Below, in pieces: positions 1 to 5,441 of a stretch of 9,797 nucleotides of DNA. The position numbers and the translations under genes are program-made. This stretch comes from Mucilaginibacter sp. UBA4741 (lineage in GTDB: Bacteria; Bacteroidota; Bacteroidia; Sphingobacteriales; Sphingobacteriaceae). The number at the start of each line of letters is the position of its first letter. Position 1 is the first letter of the stretch. The notes below the pieces were generated by a model. The model worked only from the letters and a program-made list of their open reading frames with translations. It was not told the origin of the DNA and ran no database searches. The DNA is taken from the NCBI GenBank assembly GCA_002403905.1, contig DHIR01000274.1, forward strand, positions 7,151-16,947. The letters are read 5' to 3'.

Positions 1-463
1 CCTGTATACGCGATGCTTTTACCAAAGCAGGTAATGATGATGGTACACCACCTAAAACAGATTTGTTGCCTTCTTTTAGCTTTATCTGCTCCCAATTGCG
101 TTTTACATCTTCCTCGTTATTAACCTCCACATCGCTATAAATGTGCGGGTGGCGGTTAATTAACTTATCGCATATACTGTTAAGTACGTCCGTAATATTA
201 AAATGGTTGCCTTCGGATGCTATTCGTGCATAAAAAACCAAATGCAACATAACGTCGCCTAACTCCTTTTTTAATTCGGGCATATCGGCACTCAAAATAG
301 CGTCTGATAGCTCATAAACTTCCTCAATAGTAAGGTGCCTAAGGCTTTCAAGCGTTTGTTTTTTATCCCATGGGCAATTTAAGCGCAGGTCGTCCATAAT
401 GGTAAGCAGACGTTCAAATGCTGATGCGGGATTTGATGCAGATATAGGAGGAGTTAATGCCAT
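1..463 (-). CDS. mazG: MazG nucleoside triphosphate pyrophosphohydrolase, 3' part beyond window
   Basis: Hydrolyses (d)NTPs to NMP and pyrophosphate, a cytosolic house-cleaning enzyme that in some bacteria also lowers ppGpp. I translated it by hand from the ATG at 463-461; 154 codons are visible and the frame is still open at the left edge, where full-length MazG is about 260 residues. The N-terminal MazG domain is clear: CPWD at residues 30-33, the metal-binding EExxE (E47, E48, E51) and the following ExxD (E67, D70) inside KKELGDVMLH, then NRHPHIYSD and NWEQIK further on, all typical of the family. It lies 117 bp downstream of mnmD on the same strand, separated by an inverted repeat, and is probably the last visible gene of that operon. 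No Shine-Dalgarno sequence is seen, as usual in this phylum. Identity is very secure; the C-terminal half cannot be assessed. Confidence 0.95.
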   Translation of the reverse strand, partial: MALTPPISASNPASAFERLLTIMDDLRLNCPWDKKQTLESLRHLTIEEVYELSDAILSADMPELKKELGDVMLHLVFYARIASEGNHFNITDVLNSICDKLINRHPHIYSDVEVNNEEDVKRNWEQIKLKEGNKSVLGGVPSSLPALVKASRIQ

Positions 464-470
464 GTTTTTA

Positions 471-581
471 GATGTGCAAATGTGCTAATATGCAAATGTG
501 CAGATTTTTTTAATGGGAGGATAGGCAATTTATAGATTTGACAGGCATCTGCACATCCACGCATCTACATATTTGCACATC
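471..581. repeat. Inverted pair of octamer-periodic repeats between mnmD and mazG
   Basis: Two 35-nt arms (471-505 and 547-581) are inverted copies matching at 26 of 35 positions, around a 41-nt spacer. Both outer ends match exactly (GATGTGCAAAT outside, ATGTGCAGAT inside). Each arm is itself an approximate 8-nt tandem repeat, with units such as AAATGTGC, TAATATGC and GGATGTGC. The right arm includes the first base of the mnmD stop triplet (581-583). The transcript could fold into a long imperfect stem that would punctuate the mnmD-mazG message. Motifs of this kind appear to be dispersed in Sphingobacteriaceae genomes (recollection, not checked). Confidence 0.75.
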
Positions 582-1255
582 TACCTAACCGCTCTCAGCA
601 TTTCGCGTTTGCCTGCTGCGCCGGGTATTTTTTGTATTTGCAGGCCCAGGCCCTTTAACATGCGTTTTAGGTTACCCGTTATTGCATAGGTTACAAAAAC
701 ACCGCCGGGTTTTAAGAATTTAACGGTATGGCTAATGGCTTCCTCATTCCACATTTCGGGTTGATATATCGCGGCAAAGGCGTCAAAATAAATAACGTCA
801 AATTGTGTTTCTGATTGAAAGTTAAGCAGTGGACACTTGGCAATTTGCAGTTGGCAGTACGGGTTTAATTTTGTTGATGAACGTAGGGCAGAGGGATAAT
901 TAGCAATAAATTCTCCCCATATTTCTGGCGATGTATATTGCTCATACCCGGTATCGCTTATCATTTCATGGCTTAGCGGATAGGCTTCAATACCTGTATA
1001 TTCTAAATTTATTTTTTGGCCGATGCAAAAACCCGCGGTTAGTAAAAAGTTAAGGCCGGTGCCAAAGCCAACTTCTAATATGGATACTTGTTGGGTAGGG
1101 TTTGTTTCTAAAAAATAGTGCAAGCCCGATTGTAAGAACACATGCTGACTTTCCTGCAAAGCACCGTGGCGTGAATGATAATTTTCGCCCACCTGCGGGT
1201 TATAAATGGTATTAGAGCCGTCGGCGGTTTGTACTATTGTAAGTTCATTGTTCAT
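581..1255 (-). CDS. mnmD: MnmD-type tRNA 5-methylaminomethyl-2-thiouridine methyltransferase (stand-alone)
   Basis: SAM-dependent methyltransferase that turns nm5(s2)U34 into mnm5(s2)U34 in the wobble position of a set of tRNAs; this is the last step of the MnmE/MnmG pathway. The 224-residue protein is a single Rossmann-fold domain: YHSRHGALQESQHVF (26-40), the SAM-binding loop GFGTGLN (63-69), the acidic end of beta-2 (IEAYPL, 89-94), the hallmark YFDAF with D158, QPEMW shortly after, PGGVFVTY, and a C-terminal KREMLRAVR. The FAD-dependent oxidase half found in E. coli MnmC is absent, as in other stand-alone MnmD (DUF752) proteins. The ATG at 1255-1253 overlaps the stop of the upstream sulfur gene as ATGA, so translation is probably coupled. 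Residues 133-144 are encoded by a degenerate heptamer repeat and read unusually (CQLQIAKCPLL). Other methyltransferase roles are unlikely given the DAF motif. Confidence 0.9.
   Translation of the reverse strand: MNNELTIVQTADGSNTIYNPQVGENYHSRHGALQESQHVFLQSGLHYFLETNPTQQVSILEVGFGTGLNFLLTAGFCIGQKINLEYTGIEAYPLSHEMISDTGYEQYTSPEIWGEFIANYPSALRSSTKLNPYCQLQIAKCPLLNFQSETQFDVIYFDAFAAIYQPEMWNEEAISHTVKFLKPGGVFVTYAITGNLKRMLKGLGLQIQKIPGAAGKREMLRAVR
824..858. repeat. Degenerate heptanucleotide repeat inside mnmD
   Basis: On the plus strand the 35 bases divide into five heptamers: AAGCAGT, GGACACT, TGGCAAT, TTGCAGT, TGGCAGT. Against the consensus TGGCAGT they match 5, 4, 6, 6 and 7 of 7 positions. The stretch is read on the minus strand as mnmD residues 133-144. 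It keeps the expected beta-strand pattern, so it may be gene sequence overwritten by a repeat, or chance resemblance. Confidence 0.45.
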
Positions 1256-1270
1256 GGTTGAGAGTTCATA
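1243..1270. repeat. GTTCATN heptamer repeat at the stop/start overlap
   Basis: Four consecutive heptamers on the plus strand: GTTCATT, GTTCATG, GTTGAGA, GTTCATA; three match GTTCAT exactly and one matches 4 of 6. Read on the minus strand the unit is NATGAAC, which contains ATGA, so the repeat itself supplies the overlapping TGA stop (1254-1252) of the upstream gene and the ATG start (1255-1253) of mnmD. It encodes the upstream protein's tail (NAMNSQP) and the first residues of MnmD (MNNE). Confidence 0.7.
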
Positions 1271-2613
1271 GCGTTTGAACCGTTAGCCATGATCTCAACT
1301 ATCGCCTCGCTTAAATCATAAACCGGTACGGATGTTATTTTACCCGCGATAATACTGGTAGCTGCCGCCGAGCGATAACCTGCCGCGCAATGCACGACAA
1401 TTGGTTTATCGACAGGTATTTCGGTTAAACGATCTCTTAACTCAGGAAGGGGGATAGGTAAGGCATGATTGAATATTTTTCCCTCGTTAATTTCACTCCA
1501 ATTGCGTACATCAACTATCGTATATCGTTCTGGCGAGGATTTAAAATCATCCCGGTCAATATTTGTCGATTGTAGTGTAGCGTTACGCGGCGTTGCTATT
1601 GCCGCTTTAATATTTTGCTCGTAACCAATTTTGGCGGCTTTATTTATTACGGTATCAAGTGCCTCATCTGTAGCGGCAAGTAAATAAAATTGTTCGTTAG
1701 GCTGTAGTATGGAGCCTAGCCAGGTTTCAAACTTCTCGCCATCCTGTAAGTTAATAGCGCCTTTTAAATGTCCTTTTCTAAATTCTTCTTTAAGGCGGGT
1801 ATCAATTACTATAGCATTTTGTTCAATAACAACATTGGTCCTAATAATAGCATCAATGCTTTCCTTAAATGCAGATGCGCCTTTTTTATTCAAATCAACA
1901 TCAAAACCAAAATAGTGTGGTACAAATGGTTGATCGTTTGTGATTAGCTGAACAAAATCTTGTTCGGTCATTGGTTGCAGCGCATAGTTTTCTTTTAATT
2001 CGCGGCCTATTGTCGTATACAGATCAGGGCTGGTTGTCTTGCCACAAAGCGATCCTGGCCCATGTGCCGGATAAACCGTAATAGGATGGGGCAGGGTCAT
2101 TATCTTTTCGCGCAGCGAATGGTATAGTTGCCTTGCCAGTTCTTCTTTCTTTGCGGTAATGTTGCCTGCATTTTCCCTCAAATCGGGTCGGCCAACGTCA
2201 CCGACAAATAAAGTATCGCCAGTAAATATGGCTTTATCAATCCCGTCTTCATCCTGCAATAAAATGCAAATAGAATCAGGCGAATGGCCCGGCGTGTTAA
2301 TGGCTTTTAATTTGATATCAGCTAAATGGATTGTATCGCCATCATCAAAATTTTCGTGCGGATAGGCGGCGCCCACTAGTTTGCTGTTATAAATTATAGC
2401 GCCGGTTGTTTGGTGTATCTCTAAATGCGAACTCACAAAATCAGCATGCGGATGCGTTTCAATTACGCCTGTAATATCAGCCTCATGCAATAACGCAAAA
2501 TCATAATAAGGTTGCGGGTCGCGCGCCGGATCGATCAATATCATCTTTCCATCCCGTATTATCGCGTAGGATGCATGGGCCAAACCCGTATCGTAAAATT
2601 GATGTATGATCAT
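1252..2613 (-). CDS. CstB-like persulfide dioxygenase with pseudo-rhodanese and rhodanese domains
   Basis: Predicted cytosolic non-heme Fe(II) enzyme that oxidises low-molecular-weight persulfides and, through its sulfurtransferase domain, converts them to thiosulfate or sulfite, so relieving sulfide stress. The 453 residues hold three domains. Residues 1-210 are an ETHE1-like metallo-beta-lactamase fold with HPHAD (H54, H56, D58), TPGHS (H110), TGD (D133) and GRPDL (141-145); H54, H110 and D133 fit the three iron ligands of ETHE1. Residues about 250-340 are a rhodanese fold (IDTR at 270-273, GHLKGAIN at 281-288) whose active loop is replaced by LLAAT, so it lacks the catalytic Cys. Residues about 350-445 are a second rhodanese with VDVR (367-370) and intact loop HCAAGYRS, Cys409. 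This order and length match Staphylococcus aureus CstB. The ATG at 2613-2611 follows a -7-like box. The stop overlaps the mnmD start. A glyoxalase II role is unlikely given the fusion. Confidence 0.88.
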   Translation of the reverse strand: MIIHQFYDTGLAHASYAIIRDGKMILIDPARDPQPYYDFALLHEADITGVIETHPHADFVSSHLEIHQTTGAIIYNSKLVGAAYPHENFDDGDTIHLADIKLKAINTPGHSPDSICILLQDEDGIDKAIFTGDTLFVGDVGRPDLRENAGNITAKKEELARQLYHSLREKIMTLPHPITVYPAHGPGSLCGKTTSPDLYTTIGRELKENYALQPMTEQDFVQLITNDQPFVPHYFGFDVDLNKKGASAFKESIDAIIRTNVVIEQNAIVIDTRLKEEFRKGHLKGAINLQDGEKFETWLGSILQPNEQFYLLAATDEALDTVINKAAKIGYEQNIKAAIATPRNATLQSTNIDRDDFKSSPERYTIVDVRNWSEINEGKIFNHALPIPLPELRDRLTEIPVDKPIVVHCAAGYRSAAATSIIAGKITSVPVYDLSEAIVEIMANGSNAMNSQP

Positions 2614-2619
2614 TGGATG

Positions 2620-2627
2620 TAAAGATA
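2620..2627 (-). promoter_or_regulatory. Probable -7 box of the CstB-like operon promoter
   Basis: The minus strand reads TATCTTTA, one mismatch from the Bacteroidota TAnnTTTG element, and ends only 6 nt before the ATG at 2613-2611. Transcription from it would give an almost leaderless message. I see no convincing TTTG -33 element about 19 bp upstream, so this rests on one box and its position. Confidence 0.4.
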
Positions 2628-2685
2628 ATTATTTAAGGGCAGATGGCTAAGCATATCTGGACGAGACACACCTAAACACTTGTGT

Positions 2686-2721
2686 AAAAAGCCCGTCTAA
2701 TAACTATCAAACGGGCTTTTT
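2686..2721 (-). terminator. Rho-independent terminator after the M13 peptidase gene
   Basis: A perfect 11-bp inverted repeat, AAAAAGCCCGT (2686-2696) and ACGGGCTTTTT (2711-2721), encloses a 14-nt loop. Read on the minus strand it is a GC-rich stem ending in a T run, 40 bp past the peptidase stop and before the next promoter. The A/T flanks are symmetrical, so it could work in both directions, but only the minus-strand gene needs it here. Confidence 0.8.
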
Positions 2722-2726
2722 AAAGC

Positions 2727-2759
2727 CCCTCTCCTTTGGAGAGGGTTTGAGGTGAGGCT
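2727..2759. repeat. Dispersed palindromic repeat, copy 1
   Basis: CCCTCTCC (2727-2734), TTT, GGAGAGGG (2738-2745) form a perfect 8-bp hairpin, followed by a GGTGAGGCT tail (2751-2759). The same palindrome with AAA in the centre, and the same GGTGAGGC tail, occur again at 5292-5371. It adjoins the M13 stop codon at 2761 and may add to transcript-end stability. Confidence 0.8.
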
Positions 2760-2760
2760 T

Positions 2761-4809
2761 TTACCAAACCTTAATTCTATCCTCTGGTTTTTTATATAAT
2801 TTATCGCCGGGTTGTACATTAAATGCTTTGTACCAGGCATCTATATTGGTTAATGCTGCAAAAGCACGGTATTGAGCGGGAGAATGCGGGTCAACCACTA
2901 CCATCTGCGCTGCAGTTTCCGGGCGGGACGATCCTCTCCAAACTTGTGCGAACGAAAGGAAGAAACGTTGATCTGGTGTAAAACCGTCAATTTTCACGTT
3001 AGATTTTCCTTGTTTAGTTTTCTTAAATGCTTCGTAAGCCACATTTACACCACCCAGATCGGCAAGGTTTTCGCCTAAAGTTAAGCGGCCATTTACGTGG
3101 ATGGTATCATTTACTGTATAGCCGTTAAATTGCTCAACAACTTTATCCGCACGCGATTTAAATTTATCAGCATCGGCTTTTGTCCACCAGTCATGCAATG
3201 AACCATCTGCATCATATTGACGGCCTTGGTCATCAAAACCGTGGGTCATTTCATGGCCTATTACCGAGCCAATTGCACCATAGTTTACAGCATCATCTGC
3301 ATTAAACTCAAAGAATGGCGACTGTAAAATACCTGCCGGGAAAGTGATTTCGTTTTTAGTAGGGCTGTAGTTAGCGTTTACTGTAGGCGGGGTCATGTTA
3401 AAGCGTTTTTTATCAACGGGTTTCCCTAGTTGACTAACGTTAAAATTATATCGCAATTGGCCAATGCGTTTTAGGTTCCCAAAATAATCATTACGTTCTA
3501 TAACCAGGCCTTTGTACTCTTCCCACTTATCGGCATAGCCAATTTTTACGCTAAATGCGGCTAGCTTTTTCAGCGCTTTTGCTTTGGTCTCGTCACTCAT
3601 CCAATCAAGCCGTTTTATGCGGTCGTCTAAAACACTTTTAAGGTTATTTACCAGGTTAATCATATAAGTTTTGGCAGCGGGTTTAAAATATTTCGCAGCA
3701 TAAAGCTGGCCCAATAGGTCACCCATGCTTACATCAATTAACCCCGACATACGCTCGTTGCGCGGTGTTTGTACTTTTTGCCCGCTCAATACGCTGCTAA
3801 AATCAAATGATGCCCTAACAAATGGCGAGCTTAGTGCCCCGGCCGAGCCTTTTAATATTCCCCATGATAAGTAAATCTTCAAGTCGTCAACTGTGGTTGA
3901 GCCAACCAGGTAATCTGCTGTTTTAAAAAAGTCGGGCTGGCCAACAATAACACTGTCTTGTCCCGGCGCTTTCATATCAACCATTAACTTAACCCATTTA
4001 AAGTGTGGGGTTGTTTTTTGAAAATCAATAACTGCAAACTTATGATAGCTTCTGTTAGGGTCGCGTAGCTCGGTACGGCTTAATTGGGCTTTTGCTAATT
4101 TAGTTTCGATGCCGAAAATGATATCGGCATTTTTAACTGCCTGTTTTGTCTCTGTACCAGTTAATGAAAATAAGTTAACAATATACTGCTTGTAAGCATT
4201 TTGAATTTTAATAGTCCGGGCGTCATCTTTTAAATAATAATCACGATCTGGCAATGTGGTACCACCCTGGTGAAAGCTTGCAATGTTTACGTTTGGATGT
4301 TTGGAGTCAGGGCCTACACTAAATGCAAATAAAGGGCTCGTAAGAGCGTGCGATCGTTCGTAAGTTACCTCAGCTACCACATCGTCTGTAGTTTTGATAC
4401 GAGCAATACGATCCATATCCGCCTTTATTGGGTCATATCCGCGTTTTTCAATAGCTATGCTATCCATCCCGCTGGCATACATATCACCAACGCGTTGTTT
4501 TACGCTCCCTTTTGGCTGCCCGGCTGTTTTGCTGGCGTCTTTAAGTATGCCTATTATGTGGTCGGTATTTTGTTGTATTAAAATATTAGCAGCTCCCCAA
4601 CGGGTTTCTTTTGCGGGAATAGGATGTTTTTTAATCCACGCTCCATTTGCGTATTCATAAAAATCGTCACCGGGCTTTACAGACTTGTCCATATTTGCCG
4701 GATTAATAAATTTTACTGGTGGTTTTGGCTTAATGTTATCTATAACAAAAGCGCTGGCGGTAATGCATATAGCACCCCCCATAATTAAACGGCTAAGTTT
4801 TATTTTCAT
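2761..4809 (-). CDS. Exported M13-family zinc metalloendopeptidase (neprilysin/PepO-like)
   Basis: Zinc endopeptidase expected to cleave short peptides in the periplasm or outside the cell. The 682-residue length is usual for bacterial M13 enzymes. A signal peptide is visible: basic MKIKLSR, a hydrophobic stretch at 8-22, and a possible cleavage site after ASA (18-20). Cys15 is preceded by GGAI, a poor lipobox, so a soluble exported protein is more likely than a lipoprotein. The N-terminal lobe begins with PGDDFYEYANGAWI near residue 47. The catalytic lobe has substrate-binding NANY (478-481), zinc motif HEMTH (H519, E520, H523), third ligand and partner in GENLAD (E580, D584), FFLSFAQVWR, and the terminal VW typical of the family. 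All catalytic residues are present. It starts at the ATG at 4809-4807, diverges from valS across 632 bp, and ends just before its own terminator, so it is probably monocistronic. The substrate cannot be told from sequence. Confidence 0.95.
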   Translation of the reverse strand: MKIKLSRLIMGGAICITASAFVIDNIKPKPPVKFINPANMDKSVKPGDDFYEYANGAWIKKHPIPAKETRWGAANILIQQNTDHIIGILKDASKTAGQPKGSVKQRVGDMYASGMDSIAIEKRGYDPIKADMDRIARIKTTDDVVAEVTYERSHALTSPLFAFSVGPDSKHPNVNIASFHQGGTTLPDRDYYLKDDARTIKIQNAYKQYIVNLFSLTGTETKQAVKNADIIFGIETKLAKAQLSRTELRDPNRSYHKFAVIDFQKTTPHFKWVKLMVDMKAPGQDSVIVGQPDFFKTADYLVGSTTVDDLKIYLSWGILKGSAGALSSPFVRASFDFSSVLSGQKVQTPRNERMSGLIDVSMGDLLGQLYAAKYFKPAAKTYMINLVNNLKSVLDDRIKRLDWMSDETKAKALKKLAAFSVKIGYADKWEEYKGLVIERNDYFGNLKRIGQLRYNFNVSQLGKPVDKKRFNMTPPTVNANYSPTKNEITFPAGILQSPFFEFNADDAVNYGAIGSVIGHEMTHGFDDQGRQYDADGSLHDWWTKADADKFKSRADKVVEQFNGYTVNDTIHVNGRLTLGENLADLGGVNVAYEAFKKTKQGKSNVKIDGFTPDQRFFLSFAQVWRGSSRPETAAQMVVVDPHSPAQYRAFAALTNIDAWYKAFNVQPGDKLYKKPEDRIKVW

Positions 4810-4965
4810 GGTAATAATTGAGTCAGTTATTAGTGCAATAATAATGAATTTAAGTATATGTTAAATAATTGAACCGGAGAAATTTTGACGGTGATTGCCA
4901 TTCTGCCCTACAGCGAAATTTTTTCACACTCCGAAGGAGTCCTTTGGACCAATGTCGATGTTTTA

Positions 4966-5109
4966 ACCGGTAGTAAAATTTGCCATTTTTTGGGTATTCA
5001 CGCTTTTACCGGTAGTAAATTATATCGTTTTTCGGGTATCACTGCTTTTACCGGTAGTAATTTATGGTGTTTTTCAGGTATTGGTGTTTATACTGGTAGT
5101 AAGTATTTT
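4966..5109. repeat. 42-bp tandem repeat array, about 3.4 units
   Basis: The core ACCGGTAGTAA begins at 4966, 5008 and 5050, and ACTGGTAGTAA at 5092: a spacing of exactly 42 bp each time. A second conserved block in each full unit is a T run followed by GGTAT. Units 1 and 2 match at about 32 of 42 positions. Since 42 is 14 codons, one plus-strand frame is open across the array and would read TGSKxxxFxGIxxF repeatedly, but its only long start is a TTG at 4885 and I know no protein of this kind. The period also equals four turns of B-DNA, which would put the cores on one face. There are no unique spacers, so it is not CRISPR. Confidence 0.85.
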
Positions 5110-5144
5110 ACTTAAATAATTGTATCACAATAATTTAAGTAAAA
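5106..5144. repeat. Long AT-rich hairpin closing the tandem array
   Basis: An 18-bp stem with one A-A mismatch (5118 against 5132) and a 3-nt loop (ATC, 5124-5126). Arms are TTTT plus ACTTAAATAATTGT (5106-5123) and ACAATAATTTAAGT plus AAAA (5127-5144). No T tract follows on either strand beyond the arm, so it is not a canonical terminator; it may be a protein-binding palindrome, a cruciform, or the end of a repeat element. Confidence 0.75.
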
Positions 5145-5291
5145 ATAAATTTCAAGAAGGCGATATTTGTACTAATAGTAATTGCAAGTTTTTTGGACAG
5201 ATCAATATGACAAAGAACTAAAATTTGGTATGTAAGATACGAAGAAAAAGGTGTAAGGATGGTGACACGATTATGCGTTTAGTTAAGAAGT

Positions 5292-5371
5292 CCCTCTCCA
5301 AAGGAGAGGGATTATTCAGTTTAATTATTCTTTAAGGTATTCTTTAAGGCTACGCCGTTTAGGGTGAGGCT
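5292..5371. repeat. Dispersed palindromic repeat, copy 2, split by about 50 bp
   Basis: CCCTCTCC-AAA-GGAGAGGG (5292-5310) repeats the palindrome of 2727-2745. The GGTGAGGC tail is found at 5363-5370, 52 bp beyond the palindrome instead of 5 bp as in copy 1. The extra DNA contains a perfect 12-bp tandem duplication of TATTCTTTAAGG (5326-5337 and 5338-5349). The layout suggests one element family with an insertion or expansion in this copy. Confidence 0.7.
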
Positions 5372-5426
5372 AACTCCCCACTTCGCATTAACACCAATCA
5401 ATCCATAAACTTTTAATCCAAAACGC

Positions 5427-5434
5427 TATTTTTG
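5427..5434 (+). promoter_or_regulatory. valS promoter -7 box
   Basis: TATTTTTG is an exact match to the Bacteroidota -7 consensus TAnnTTTG and ends 7 nt before the valS ATG at 5442. With a start site a few bases past the box, the leader would be only about 0-4 nt. A clear TTTG -33 element is not seen. No T-box or other structured leader fits between the box and the gene. Confidence 0.6.
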
Positions 5435-5441
5435 TACCCTT

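Larger units (their letters stand above)
4810..5441. other. Divergent intergenic region, 632 bp
   Basis: It lies between the start codons of the M13 peptidase (leftward) and valS (rightward). From left to right it holds two small overlapping hairpins (ACTCC-GAA-GGAGT at 4928-4940 and GTCC-TTT-GGAC at 4939-4949), a 42-bp tandem array, a long AT-rich hairpin, about 145 bp (5145-5290) in which I see no structure or gene, a GC-rich palindromic repeat with an internal 12-bp duplication, and the valS promoter. On the peptidase side, minus-strand TATTATTG about 34 nt before the ATG is one mismatch from TAnnTTTG and could be its -7 box. Confidence 0.7.

Noticed and set aside
1709..2365. Plus-strand short open frames inside the CstB-like gene.
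   Set aside because: They are antisense shadows of a gene with complete metal-site and rhodanese motifs on the minus strand.
1252..2613. Glyoxalase II or beta-lactamase identity for the MBL protein.
   Set aside because: The two C-terminal rhodanese folds and the ETHE1-like GRPDL segment fit a persulfide dioxygenase fusion.
4747..4809. Lipoprotein signal in the M13 peptidase.
   Set aside because: Cys15 is preceded by Gly-Gly-Ala-Ile rather than a lipobox; a type I signal peptide fits better.
4966..5109. CRISPR array.
   Set aside because: Units are contiguous and diverge along their length, with no unique spacers of constant size and no cas genes.
4885..5115. A 76-codon plus-strand open frame across the 42-bp array.
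   Set aside because: Its start would be TTG, rare in this phylum; the frame is open mainly because the repeat is a multiple of 3; the product resembles no protein I know. Kept as a repeat, with the coding possibility noted.
5145..5290. Small gene or RNA in the structureless part of the divergent region.
   Set aside because: No open frame of useful length, no stable inverted repeat and no recognisable promoter could be found.
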